Source: Paludibacteraceae bacterium (GTDB taxonomy: Bacteria > Bacteroidota > Bacteroidia > Bacteroidales > Paludibacteraceae). From it: a DNA stretch of 64,000 bases. This document shows, one piece after another, positions 55,370 to 64,000 of the stretch. The first letter of the stretch is position 1. Each line of letters begins with the position of its first letter. The stretch covers positions 1 to 64,000 of the forward strand of contig JAKSNG010000005.1 in assembly GCA_024400125.1 (NCBI GenBank), given 5' to 3'. The notes under the pieces were generated by a model, which worked only from the letters and a program-made list of their open reading frames with translations, made no database searches and was not told where the DNA came from. The position numbers and the translations under genes are program-made.

Positions 55370-56752
55370 ATGCTAAAAAATTTCATTATATCGCAAATCC
55401 AAGCCCAATTACCCTTTGAACCGAACGAGGAAAAGGGTGCATTGTTGGATGTGTTAGGTGAGTTTTTAGTATCGCACGAGTCGCGCAAATGTTTTGTGTT
55501 AAAGGGTTATGCAGGTACTGGCAAGACCAGTGTCATCAGTGCTTTAGTGCGTGCGTTGGAGCATTTGCAGCAGCCTACGGTTTTGTTGGCGCCGACGGGG
55601 CGTGCTGCCAAGGTGCTGGCGCGCTATTCGGGCTTTCCTGCTTTTACTATCCATAAGTGGATTTACCGTCAAGACTCGTCGCTGAAAGAGACGTTTTCGT
55701 TAGCGGATAATAAGTTTGTTCGCACGCTCTTTATTGTCGATGAAGCGAGTATGATTGCAGCCAGCCGAGATAATGACACTTTTGGTACTGGCAGTTTATT
55801 GGACGATTTAGTGCATTATGTCTATTCGGGTGAAGGCTGTTCGCTGTTGTTGTTAGGTGATGATGCGCAGCTGCCTCCTGTGGGTAGTGAGGATAGCAAG
55901 GCTTTAGATGCGTCTTTTATGCAGGGCTATGAATTGCGCACGTGGTCGTTTTGTCTCACGCAAGTAGCACGTCAAGCGCTTGATTCGGGTATCTTACGCA
56001 ATGCCACCGCGTTGCGGCAGCAGTTGAACGAACCGAACGACTTTACTGTCACCCCCGCGCAGGACATCTATTCCATTGATGGTAGCGAGGTGCAGGAGTT
56101 ATTGGAGCATGCGTATCAGCAGGTGGGTTTGGAAGAGACGCTCATCGTCACCCGTAGCAATAAGCGCACCAATCTATATAATCAAGGAATACGCGCGCGT
56201 CTGCTGTGGCGCGAGGATATACTCAGTAGTGGCGACCGACTGATGATTAGTAAGAACAATTATTTTTGGGCAAAGGGCTATGATAATCTTCCTTTTATGG
56301 CGAACGGAGACATTGTCGAGGTGGTGAGGTTGCGTCATGAGCGTGAGATGTACGGTTATCGGTTTGTCAATGCGAGTGTTCGTTTTATAGATTACGATTG
56401 GGAGGTAGATACGTTGCTGTGGTTAGATACGTTACTCACCGATACGCCGGAGGCGAGTTATCGTATGCAGCGCACGCTCTATGACCGTATAGCGGAAGAC
56501 TATCCGGAGGTGCGTAATCGGCGTGATTTGCACAAACTGATACAAGAAAATGAATATTTTAATGCGTTGCAGGTGCGTTATGCGTATGCTGTCACTTGTC
56601 ATAAGGCGCAGGGTGGTCAGTGGAAGCGTGTTTTCATTGACCGCGGTTGGACTCCGCCAGACAAGGTCAAGACGGCTGCCGAACGAAAGGAAGATAAGCG
56701 GTGGTTATACACCGCCCTCACACGTGCAACAGAACAAGTCTATATGTTATGA
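55370..56752 (+). CDS. RecD-like/AAA_30 DNA helicase
   Basis: The protein has 460 residues, an SF1 helicase. Walker A is GYAGTGKTS near residue 46, Walker B is IVDEASMI near 123, LLLGDDAQLPPVGS is motif III, and the C-terminal UvrD_C_2 motif is VTCHKAQGGQW near 408 followed by LYTALTRATEQ. It is smaller than RecD2 and lacks the long N-terminal part. The stop overlaps the murI ATG in the form ATGA. Exact repair role unknown. Confidence 0.9.
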   Translation: MLKNFIISQIQAQLPFEPNEEKGALLDVLGEFLVSHESRKCFVLKGYAGTGKTSVISALVRALEHLQQPTVLLAPTGRAAKVLARYSGFPAFTIHKWIYRQDSSLKETFSLADNKFVRTLFIVDEASMIAASRDNDTFGTGSLLDDLVHYVYSGEGCSLLLLGDDAQLPPVGSEDSKALDASFMQGYELRTWSFCLTQVARQALDSGILRNATALRQQLNEPNDFTVTPAQDIYSIDGSEVQELLEHAYQQVGLEETLIVTRSNKRTNLYNQGIRARLLWREDILSSGDRLMISKNNYFWAKGYDNLPFMANGDIVEVVRLRHEREMYGYRFVNASVRFIDYDWEVDTLLWLDTLLTDTPEASYRMQRTLYDRIAEDYPEVRNRRDLHKLIQENEYFNALQVRYAYAVTCHKAQGGQWKRVFIDRGWTPPDKVKTAAERKEDKRWLYTALTRATEQVYML

Positions 56753-57567
56753 CAAAGATTGGTGTTTTCGACAGCGGCTATGGCGGCTTGACTATTCTGA
56801 ATGCTATTCGTCGTCAGTTGCCTCAGTATGATTACCTCTATTTAGGGGACAATGCGCGTGCGCCGTATGGGACGCGTTCGTTTGAAGTCATTTACGAATA
56901 TACCTTGCAGGCGGTGCAGTGGTTGTTTAGTCACGGCTGTCGCTTGGTTATCATCGCCTGCAATACGGCATCGGCAAAGGCGTTGCGTACTATTCAAATG
57001 CACGACATCGACCCTTCTATTCAGCGTGTCTTGGGTGTTATCCGTCCTACGGTGGAGGCGGTGCCGTCCATCACGCGCAATGGGCACGTCGGTATCGTGG
57101 CTACTCCTGGCACGGTGGCGTCCAATAGTTATCCGCTTGAGTTGGCTAAGTTAGCCACGTCCCTACCCTTGCATATCTCGCAGCAGGCTTGTCCTATGTG
57201 GGTTCCGTTGATTGAGTCGGGTGAGTTCAGAGAGGCGGGCGCGGACTATTTCGTGCATAAGTACATCGACGAACTCTTGTCGCAAGATGCACTTATTGAC
57301 ACGCTTATCTTAGGTTGCACACATTATCCGTTGTTGAAGGACAAGATTGACGCAGCGTTGTCGGGGCGTGCTGTTCGCACGATTGCGCAGGGGGATATTG
57401 TAGCGCATAGCTTGTCGGATTACTTACGCCGTCATGCAGACATCGCAGCGGCTTTATCTACTGAAGGCACATGCGAATACGTCACCACCGAGTCGCCCGA
57501 TAAGTTCAATTCCTCTGCCACCCTCTTCCTACAAGAACCCATCGCCGCCCACCATATCGACTGGTGA
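56749..57567 (+). CDS. murI: Glutamate racemase
   Basis: The protein has 272 residues from MTKIGVF (four-base overlap with the helicase gene). It converts L- to D-glutamate for peptidoglycan. FDSGYGGLTI starts the fold. The two catalytic cysteines are in ACNTASAKAL near 72 and LGCTHYPLL near 187, so the enzyme is complete. Confidence 0.95.
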   Translation: MTKIGVFDSGYGGLTILNAIRRQLPQYDYLYLGDNARAPYGTRSFEVIYEYTLQAVQWLFSHGCRLVIIACNTASAKALRTIQMHDIDPSIQRVLGVIRPTVEAVPSITRNGHVGIVATPGTVASNSYPLELAKLATSLPLHISQQACPMWVPLIESGEFREAGADYFVHKYIDELLSQDALIDTLILGCTHYPLLKDKIDAALSGRAVRTIAQGDIVAHSLSDYLRRHADIAAALSTEGTCEYVTTESPDKFNSSATLFLQEPIAAHHIDW

Positions 57568-57655
57568 TAGATTATCAAAAATCCGAACAATAACTTATCA
57601 AAAGTACTGCTTTTTCCTGAATTATGCAAATTTTTTACGCCTTTTCCCCAATTTA

Positions 57656-57687
57656 TTTGCACATGTGAATAAAATGTATTACCTTTG
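57656..57687 (+). promoter_or_regulatory. Promoter of the LPP20-like/CsgG-like pair
   Basis: TTTG at 57656-57659 and TACCTTTG at 57680-57687, 20 bases apart, just before the ATG at 57697. Confidence 0.65.
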
Positions 57688-57696
57688 CACCGAAAA

Positions 57697-58755
57697 ATGA
57701 AGAAAATATCATTACTTATTCTGATGTTTATTCCAGTGCTTGCCTTGGCACAGTTACCGGAATGGATAGACCCTAATTATAGAGGTCTCGTTTATTCTGT
57801 GGACGAATATTTCACGGGGTATGCTGTGCAATCTATACAGTCAGGAGACGAATTGTCAACGGTATTTAATCAAGTCAAGGATGCCGCTAAAGTTGAAGCA
57901 ATACAATCTATACAGGTTCGTGTAGAAAACATCACAAAAGATATTCGACTCTCTGCTTCGACAGAAACAACGAAAGATTTTGATGAAAAAATCATAGAAT
58001 TTTTTTCATCCGACACCAAACTCTCCACAGACTTAGAGTTAACGGGGCTACATGTCGAAGCATGCCGTCAAAACAATGAAGTCATTGGCTTTGCCTATAT
58101 CAAACGGAGTGATGTCATACACCAATTTGATAAATCTATTTCTAATAAATTGAGCAAAATAGAAATCTACTTGGACAATATCAACGAACTAACTGCTAAA
58201 GGACAAAAGGTAGAAGCTCGAAATAAAATTGAACCGTTATCCTCTTTGTTTACAGAGATTGAAGCCGAACAAAAAGTATTACTTTCTATTGACAAAGAGG
58301 CAGATTTAGAACGCATTCAAATGCACCGATTTAATGCACTTTGGCAACGATACATTCAACTATCTACTCAATTAAAAAACGGATTAAATATATACATAGA
58401 TTGTACAGCGAATTTATTAGGAATTGATTATCCTGCATTAGGAAACGCTATTAAGGGTAATCTAAGTCAACTCGGTTGCTCATTCTTTGACACAGCTGAT
58501 GGAGCAGATTACACAATAATTATTGATGCTTCTGCTCGAAAACATAATGCTCAAGCATGGGGAAATGCTACTACGTATTTCGCCTACGTAGATGCTACAA
58601 TACGTATCCAAAACGTTATTACGAACCAACTTATTTATGTAGGGAATGAATCTGTCAAAGGCAGTCATACAATCAGTTACAGCGATGCCGCTTGTACGGC
58701 TTATGAGAATCTAACAGATGCCCTAATAAAAATTATAAGCGAACATCTGCAATAG
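57697..58755 (+). CDS. Exported protein with LPP20-like N-terminal region
   Basis: The protein has 352 residues from MKKISLL. A signal peptide (1-20, ending ALAQ) is followed by a segment similar to LPP20-type envelope proteins (YFTGYAVQSIQ then VKDAAKVEAIQSIQVRVEN). Long helices with coiled-coil character span about 145-230. The C-terminal part (about 240-350) is mixed alpha/beta with no recognised motif. It sits 24 bp upstream of a CsgG-like gene. Function is unknown; a partner of the next protein is plausible. Confidence 0.7.
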   Translation: MKKISLLILMFIPVLALAQLPEWIDPNYRGLVYSVDEYFTGYAVQSIQSGDELSTVFNQVKDAAKVEAIQSIQVRVENITKDIRLSASTETTKDFDEKIIEFFSSDTKLSTDLELTGLHVEACRQNNEVIGFAYIKRSDVIHQFDKSISNKLSKIEIYLDNINELTAKGQKVEARNKIEPLSSLFTEIEAEQKVLLSIDKEADLERIQMHRFNALWQRYIQLSTQLKNGLNIYIDCTANLLGIDYPALGNAIKGNLSQLGCSFFDTADGADYTIIIDASARKHNAQAWGNATTYFAYVDATIRIQNVITNQLIYVGNESVKGSHTISYSDAACTAYENLTDALIKIISEHLQ

Positions 58756-58779
58756 CCACTAATTATTCAATTGATAACA

Positions 58780-59775
58780 ATGAAAACAAAAATTTTTACA
58801 TTACTTCTATTATTAAGTGCAGCAATAGCTTCCGCAGAAACAATGCGCGTAGCTATTTTGGAGCCTGTAGATCGTGAAAATAAAGTCTCGTATGCTACCA
58901 AACTCATTTTGCGTTCTAATTTGGCAAAAGCGATTACAAATGCTACTGGTTATGAAGCATACGACCGTTCTGACATTGATGCCATTGTAGGAGAACAAAA
59001 CTTCCAACGTACAGGTATGGTCAGCGAAGACCAAATCAAGCGATTAGGAGAGATGACTGGCGCAAAATATATTTTAGTAGCAGAGGCGGTCGTTATTGAT
59101 GCCAAGAATATGTTTATTGCCGCCAAAGTGTTAGATGTGGAGACTGCACGTGTGGTAATGAGCGAAAATCAAATGATGGGCGTTGAAGCCATTAAAATTC
59201 AAGAAGGATGCGCAGCACTTGCATCAAACCTATTCCATGTCGCCACTCCGACTGCACAAGAAGCGCCAATTAAAGAAGATATTACTGTTGCACAAACTGA
59301 TAACGAAATCAATAAAATTCTGCTTGTAAAACATACAAGAGAAGAGAGGAAAGTCTATGGTTATTCCGCATATTCTTATGGAAACACCCAAATGGATGTT
59401 AAAGCAATGGAAAAATTTATGCAAAATAACTGCCCTAAAGCATATCTCCAATATCGAAATGGAAAAATATTACAAAAAATAGGTTGGCCAATCCTTGCAT
59501 TAAGTGGCGCTATGCTCATTACAGGTTGGACATTAGGAGGAATATCACACAATTATGATAAAGATACATATTGGGATTTACAACATGCATCAGTAGGTTG
59601 TGCCAGTGCTGGTGGAGCTCTTCTCGGTGGTGCAGCAGTTCCGCTATTGTGGGTTGGTTATCATCGCACTAATCATGCACATGAGATATTTAATAATCAA
59701 TGCGCAACGAAAGAGAAGTTGACCTTAAATTTCCAAGCCTCTCAAAATGGTTTGGGTCTCGCACTCAGTTTTTAG
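58780..59775 (+). CDS. CsgG/LpoB-like exported protein with C-terminal Gly-rich membrane segments
   Basis: The protein has 331 residues from the ATG of MKTKIFT. A signal peptide (1-18) is followed by a domain (about 20-140) similar to CsgG/LpoB-type envelope proteins (MRVAILEPVDR, YDRSDIDAIVGEQ, GAKYILVAEA). The C-terminal half has two hydrophobic Gly/Ala-rich segments (near 235-255 and 262-290) of the glycine-zipper kind, and ends with Phe. The end overlaps the convergent sulfatase gene by 51 bp. It might help an envelope-spanning machine or stress response; evidence for a precise role is lacking. Confidence 0.7.
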   Translation: MKTKIFTLLLLLSAAIASAETMRVAILEPVDRENKVSYATKLILRSNLAKAITNATGYEAYDRSDIDAIVGEQNFQRTGMVSEDQIKRLGEMTGAKYILVAEAVVIDAKNMFIAAKVLDVETARVVMSENQMMGVEAIKIQEGCAALASNLFHVATPTAQEAPIKEDITVAQTDNEINKILLVKHTREERKVYGYSAYSYGNTQMDVKAMEKFMQNNCPKAYLQYRNGKILQKIGWPILALSGAMLITGWTLGGISHNYDKDTYWDLQHASVGCASAGGALLGGAAVPLLWVGYHRTNHAHEIFNNQCATKEKLTLNFQASQNGLGLALSF

Positions 59776-61413
59776 TATTTCGGTGGCTCGTTGAAAATAA
59801 TTTTTACGAATTAACTTATCCGATAATCGTTCTGCTTGCTCCACAGAGATAGAGCGATGGGGGTGTTTTTCTTGGAGATTAACTCCTAATCCTTTCCAGA
59901 AATAATTCTCCTGTCCTATTATGGAAAGAATAGTTGGAAAAATATCCATCTGATAACCTGAAGGCACATAGATTGACCGTTCAATCTTAGGAGAACGCAT
60001 AATCAGTGGACAATAACCTTTCCCACCCTTGCGTGGAAAATGATTATGATCTGCCGAAATAACAATCGTTGCATCTCTCATAGTAGCAGCCGTATCTGCC
60101 CACGCTAAAAATTGTCCCAAATGTTTATCCATATAATGGACGCATTGTAGATAATCCGCCTCCGTAGCAGAATATACCTCACCAAACATCAACGTTTTAG
60201 GAACGGAATTAAATGGAGCATGAGTATTGATAGTTAGAGCTAACACACATGTCGGTTCTTGCGCCTGAGATAACACTTCTCGGGCTTGCTTAAAGATAAT
60301 ACTATCTGTTTCATGAATAAGTACACGACCCTCCTTTAGATGCTTGTAGCCGTAGGCATAGGTAGTGACTTTTTGATTCCACACTCCTTTATACGGATTC
60401 AATATCACACTATTGGGATAAAAATGCGCATAATTGGGATAGACATTATCACCATATTGCATACATGTCACCCCATGAGACAGAGGTAACAACCCCGTTT
60501 GGGTAATCAGCTGCCCATCGCCACTACGACCATATTGCTGCTGAGTAATGATTTTCGGGGAAAATAAGACAGGATGCGAAGCTATGTAACGATTGAGATG
60601 CTCACACACCGCAACCCCATTTATATCTCGAGCCTGCAATGCCCAGGACTCTAAACTCTCGACTAAAACAAATACCAAATGTGATTGGGGAATATCGGAA
60701 GAGACTGTATCTGTTATAATTGTATTTAGCAATTGCTGTTCTTTTTCAGAAAAAGGCATCTGAGCTTCTCGATTTAATTTTTTTTCAAAAATAGTATGGG
60801 CACCAACATATCCCAAATGTCCCAAAGGTGTGTGAGTCGCTAAGAACATCTTTTCTTTTTCTCGAAAGACCCAATGTGGTTCATCGTGTACATCAAACAA
60901 CCGCGTCCCTACACAGCCTGCAACGTATAGAAACAAAGAAATGGCGAATCCCACTACCCACAACTTTCCATCGCGATGTGCTACTGCATTGCTTGTACCG
61001 ACCAATACAAAAATCAATCCAATCGTCAAAAGTGGAAACACTAAATGACTCCAATGCATATACGCAAAGACCGCGTCCTCAAATCCGTGAAGCTCAGTAG
61101 CCGTTTTTACTACACCCCAATCTATCAAATTGTGATTAGCCGCAAAATACCATATATTGACCAACATCCATATATCAAGGGCAACTAATAAAGCAATACT
61201 TACAATCCGCCTTCGGTCAATAAATACAATACTAGCGGCAGCAACAGCCACCGCTATATTGATTACATACGCGCTACATATCAGGCCTATATTGAGGTTG
61301 TCATCTAATCCAACTAAAATACGGAATAGAATAAACTTTAAAAGATAGGTAGATGTAACTGCTAAAAATGTTAGCTTATTGACGTTTGAATGGTCCCAAC
61401 TCGAAGTAGTCAT
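59725..61413 (-). CDS. Membrane LTA-synthase-like sulfatase-family protein
   Basis: The protein has 562 residues from the ATG at 61413 (61422 is an alternative). Four to five transmembrane helices (1-175) precede a periplasmic alkaline-phosphatase-fold domain. The likely nucleophile is in YGRSGDGQLI near 270. The metal ligand regions include TINTHAPF near 395 and ISADHNHFPRKGG near 452. Related enzymes transfer phosphoglycerol or phosphoethanolamine to surface glycans, as in the LtaS/OpgB group. Which lipid or glycan is modified here is unknown. It overlaps both neighbours, so its bounds are tight. Confidence 0.85.
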   Translation of the reverse strand: MTTSSWDHSNVNKLTFLAVTSTYLLKFILFRILVGLDDNLNIGLICSAYVINIAVAVAAASIVFIDRRRIVSIALLVALDIWMLVNIWYFAANHNLIDWGVVKTATELHGFEDAVFAYMHWSHLVFPLLTIGLIFVLVGTSNAVAHRDGKLWVVGFAISLFLYVAGCVGTRLFDVHDEPHWVFREKEKMFLATHTPLGHLGYVGAHTIFEKKLNREAQMPFSEKEQQLLNTIITDTVSSDIPQSHLVFVLVESLESWALQARDINGVAVCEHLNRYIASHPVLFSPKIITQQQYGRSGDGQLITQTGLLPLSHGVTCMQYGDNVYPNYAHFYPNSVILNPYKGVWNQKVTTYAYGYKHLKEGRVLIHETDSIIFKQAREVLSQAQEPTCVLALTINTHAPFNSVPKTLMFGEVYSATEADYLQCVHYMDKHLGQFLAWADTAATMRDATIVISADHNHFPRKGGKGYCPLIMRSPKIERSIYVPSGYQMDIFPTILSIIGQENYFWKGLGVNLQEKHPHRSISVEQAERLSDKLIRKNYFQRATEILKTECETQTILRGLEI

Positions 61414-61828
61414 AATAATCATCTTCACTTGCAAAGACGGTGTTGTTATTTACCCACTTCAGTTTATATGTGATGCTATATTTGTAGTCATAGTCATCGT
61501 CGTAAGAGAGTATTAATTCTATGCGCGACTCTTTGTCATCATAGATATAGTAGCCATTTGACACAATTGGTTCCTCATACCAATGGGATGTATTGGTAAT
61601 CGTGCAAGAACCATCTCGCTTAAACACCGCCACATATTTCTCATAATACTCACCCGTCATTTCATACACCCACGTGCCTACAACCGACCGTGTGCTTGAC
61701 TCCTCATGGGTAGTGTCTGGAGTTACTGCTGGCACATTCGTCTGCGATTTACCCTCACAGGCAACAATCACTATCGCTGTCACAGATAGTACAACACATA
61801 CGCTAAAAGCAAAAAATAGTTTCTTCAT
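61376..61828 (-). CDS. Small lipoprotein, lipocalin-like
   Basis: The protein has 150 residues. The lipobox IVAC gives a lipidated cysteine near residue 24. The rest is a Thr/Ser-rich spacer and a ~100-residue domain with GTWVYEMTGEYYEK, VFKRDGSC and YKLKWVNNN, as in small lipocalin-like Bacteroidota lipoproteins. No clear ligand. The 3' end overlaps the sulfatase start by 38 bp. Confidence 0.68.
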   Translation of the reverse strand: MKKLFFAFSVCVVLSVTAIVIVACEGKSQTNVPAVTPDTTHEESSTRSVVGTWVYEMTGEYYEKYVAVFKRDGSCTITNTSHWYEEPIVSNGYYIYDDKESRIELILSYDDDYDYKYSITYKLKWVNNNTVFASEDDYYDYFELGPFKRQ

Positions 61829-61846
61829 AGTTATGTTTTTTTATAA

Positions 61847-62242
61847 TTACTTACTTATCTTCTTACCTTGGATGTCATAATAAACATTATCCTTGACGAT
61901 GATAATCTGTCCACGATAGAGATACTTACCTACTTTATTGTCATTTTTAGCAGGGTCTATGACAAAGATTTCATCTATGCCGGTATCCTCTTGATAGGCA
62001 CCTAAGCGTATATTCACGTCCGGTCCAAGGGGAAGAGTCAGTTCGCATACACCATTCACAAAGACACTTACCTCATCCATACTATACGTTACCGTAGGTT
62101 TAACCGTAAAGCGGAAGCATTGTTCCGTATCAGCATTCTTGACATAGATAGCATCTGCCACAAAATCGGCAGCACAAACGTGGGCACTACTAAGCAGTGT
62201 AGTGGCTACTAATACCACGAATAAGATTAGAGATTTTTTCAT
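61847..62242 (-). CDS. Small secreted protein of unknown function
   Basis: The protein has 131 residues: a signal peptide (1-24, ending AHVCAA), a short beta-rich middle part (about 30-105) and a C-terminal tail, YRGQIIIVKDNVYYDIQGKK, of the same style as those on the C10 peptidase and the phosphatase-like protein. I recognise no function. Confidence 0.65.
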   Translation of the reverse strand: MKKSLILFVVLVATTLLSSAHVCAADFVADAIYVKNADTEQCFRFTVKPTVTYSMDEVSVFVNGVCELTLPLGPDVNIRLGAYQEDTGIDEIFVIDPAKNDNKVGKYLYRGQIIIVKDNVYYDIQGKKISK

Positions 62243-62285
62243 AATGTTTTACGTTTGATGTAAGACGTAACATCTAGCACTTGTT

Positions 62286-64000
62286 TTAAGGTTCCAATAA
62301 TCCGGTGAGGAACTTAGAGTAGTGGAACGTAGGACTAAGTCTCATCATCTTTTCCAAGAGTTCGGAACGTTCTTTGCGGTAATTATCTTTGATATACGGA
62401 TTGCGGGTGATGACAACCACCTTGCGTGAAGCGGCATCGTATTGCGGCCAGTTGACCGTTGTTTGTGTGCTATCACCTGACATATACTCAAAGTCCGGTT
62501 TACCATTACGGGCGAAATTAGCCCAAATCGTTTGCATGATATCGCTCACCTCTAATTCTTCTGCCGTTTGGTACCAGAAACTGCTTTTGTTTCTAAACAC
62601 GTAGGGCACTTCCGCTGCATGTCCTACGCGCATTCCTTGAGCCGTGAGGGCAGGTGAACAATAATCAAAGAGGTAGAAATAACTGTTTCCACCGGCTTGA
62701 GCATGTCCCGCTGCTTCAATGGAGTGTGCCGCAAGGAACAACCAGTCATCTGCCACTTCCTCCTGAAAGTGCAAACTATCCTCTGCAGGAACACCATCTT
62801 TCCATTCCGGGAACTCCGAACGAATAGCAGCATAGTATTTCTCGCGCAGATTCTTGTAATCGGGCAAATCTTTGGGAGCCACTGACTTCTCCAAATAACG
62901 TTCCACATTCTTGGCGAGACGCAGATACAGTTCTTCCGGGAAACAAGTCTTGAAATAGGTAAACTCACCCGAGTTGTAGCCTTGCAGTACATTAATGCCT
63001 TTAGCCGCATTGGTTTCCCAAGAGAAGACAGGGTCAACAGGTATAATGGTGCCGTCGGCATTAGGGTTAGCCGTTGTATTTTTAGCGACTAATTGAAGCC
63101 ACACTTCATTGAGTTCCTCAAAGGACAAGTTCTCAAGGTCTGCCATTTTGCTAATGCCCATAGAATCGCGCAAGTTCCGCTCCATGCCTCCTAAACTATC
63201 GGGATTTTGAATAACATTCATACCTCCTGACTGCATGATAATGTTCTTCACAATCGAATTGCCATCTTTATCTTTAGCCAACGGTGAAACAGCCACAATG
63301 CCGGCAGAGACACAACCTGCCGACTCGCCAAAGACGGTGATATTGGTTGAGTCACCACCAAAAGCGCCTATATTATGACGCACCCACCAGATGGCATCTA
63401 TTTGGTCCAAATGGGCTAAGTTAGCATTGACACCCTCGTACTTTGCTTGATTGCCATCATCCATTTTCTTGGCATTGAGGTAACCACAGAGATTGATACG
63501 GTAGTTAATCGTTACCATGATAATGTCAGGGTTTTTCTTCACGAAATTACGACCATTATAAAGGGGATCAGCTGAGCCTCCTAATGTATAACCACCACCA
63601 TGAATATAAACCATGACAGGCTTTTTGTCATTAGGTTTGATTTCGCTTGCCCATATATTAAGGGCGAGCATATCGTCCCCCTGCTCATACATAGAAGCGG
63701 GCTCGGATTTTTCCTTTTCTTGACATGCCGAATGGGCGAAGTGAAATGCCTCGTACACTTTATCAGATGCAGGTAAGGCTTTAGAACGTTGGAAACGCAG
63801 AGCGCCTACAGGTTGCTGACCATACGGGATACCGTAGAATTGAAGCACACCGTCTTTCTCAAAACCTACGTAAGTACCTTGGTTTAGTTTAACAGCTTTC
63901 GTTTGGTCATAGCTCCGCCCTGTGATATTACGGTTAGGAGCATAAACATACTCATCAGCCGTGGCAGGGTCTTCGTTCTCCACAAAGGTGATGCTGTCCG
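62286..64000 (-). CDS. Type-B carboxylesterase (partial, 5' end outside window)
   Basis: At least 571 codons are visible; the frame is still open at the window edge, so the start is outside and the first in-window GTG at 63983 is probably not the true start. Alpha/beta-hydrolase type-B carboxylesterase signatures are clear: FYGIPYGQQPVGALRFQ, YIHGGGYTLGG (oxyanion hole) and the nucleophile elbow FGESAGC. A later GHAAEVPYVF segment carries the catalytic His. It hydrolyses carboxylic esters; the substrate is unknown. The stop is 41 bp upstream of the small secreted protein's ATG, so these genes may be one leftward unit. Confidence 0.88.
   Translation of the reverse strand, partial: DSITFVENEDPATADEYVYAPNRNITGRSYDQTKAVKLNQGTYVGFEKDGVLQFYGIPYGQQPVGALRFQRSKALPASDKVYEAFHFAHSACQEKEKSEPASMYEQGDDMLALNIWASEIKPNDKKPVMVYIHGGGYTLGGSADPLYNGRNFVKKNPDIIMVTINYRINLCGYLNAKKMDDGNQAKYEGVNANLAHLDQIDAIWWVRHNIGAFGGDSTNITVFGESAGCVSAGIVAVSPLAKDKDGNSIVKNIIMQSGGMNVIQNPDSLGGMERNLRDSMGISKMADLENLSFEELNEVWLQLVAKNTTANPNADGTIIPVDPVFSWETNAAKGINVLQGYNSGEFTYFKTCFPEELYLRLAKNVERYLEKSVAPKDLPDYKNLREKYYAAIRSEFPEWKDGVPAEDSLHFQEEVADDWLFLAAHSIEAAGHAQAGGNSYFYLFDYCSPALTAQGMRVGHAAEVPYVFRNKSSFWYQTAEELEVSDIMQTIWANFARNGKPDFEYMSGDSTQTTVNWPQYDAASRKVVVITRNPYIKDNYRKERSELLEKMMRLSPTFHYSKFLTGLLEP

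Noticed and set aside
57530-57570. Terminator at the end of murI
   Set aside because: CACCATATCGACTGGTG can form a weak stem but is not followed by a T-run.

Overview
The window looks like a chromosomal piece of a member of the Bacteroidota, most likely order Bacteroidales. Nearly every transcription start I can place has the Bacteroidota-type promoter, a -7 box of the form TAnnTTTG with a TTTG about 20 bases upstream. The gene content fits as well: an outer-membrane beta-barrel receptor, a C10 (streptopain-like) peptidase, a Fib_succ_major secreted protein, RibBA, a lid-less adenylate kinase and a single-chain GlyRS. TGA is used as a stop. No tRNA, rRNA or CRISPR array was found, but one RNA gene not visible as an ORF was: the SRP RNA near 55.2 kb.

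Layout. 1-4083 is accessory: about 900 bp of repeat- and palindrome-rich DNA, then three leftward genes (Bro-N protein, Fib_succ_major protein, AAA/DUF4143 ATPase). 4084-17361 holds a lipoprotein amidohydrolase, an outer-membrane receptor, tdk-recJ, rpsA, a secreted tyrosine-phosphatase-like protein, glyS, a rhomboid protease and an HU gene. 17453-24261 is a housekeeping run: adk, obgE, a ClC channel, a D-2-hydroxyacid dehydrogenase, pepT and gcvT.

24390-46132 is a large surface-glycan locus in two rightward transcription units, each starting from an almost identical 45-bp promoter (24329 and 35176). The first unit has two UDP-sugar dehydrogenases, a Wzz-like protein, a Wzx-like flippase, an opine-dehydrogenase-family enzyme, a TupA-like ATP-grasp protein, a Wzy-like polymerase and two glycosyltransferases. 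The second begins with a secreted C10 peptidase. It continues with a PglD/NeuD-like acetyltransferase and an acyl cassette (ACP, two SDR reductases, an AMP-dependent ligase, a second ACP, a KAS III and a hexapeptide acyltransferase). It closes with PglC-like, PglE-like and PglF-like enzymes for a bacillosamine-type sugar. My reading is that the locus makes a lipid-linked glycan carrying uronic acid, possibly amidated by an amino acid or opine, and an amino sugar bearing a short hydroxyacyl group made on a dedicated carrier protein. This is the best candidate for an undescribed system here.

46141-64000 returns to housekeeping and envelope genes. ftsY is followed by the leftward operon cdd-lptF-ribBA-repeat protein. 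Then come a secreted amidase-like protein, rlmD, the SRP RNA gene ffs (antisense, overlapping the end of rlmD), a RecD-like helicase and murI. An LPP20-like/CsgG-like pair follows, and then a leftward group: an LTA-synthase-like sulfatase, two small secreted proteins and a carboxylesterase cut by the window edge. Gene packing is tight, with many start/stop overlaps and three places where a terminator or RNA gene shares bases with a coding region.
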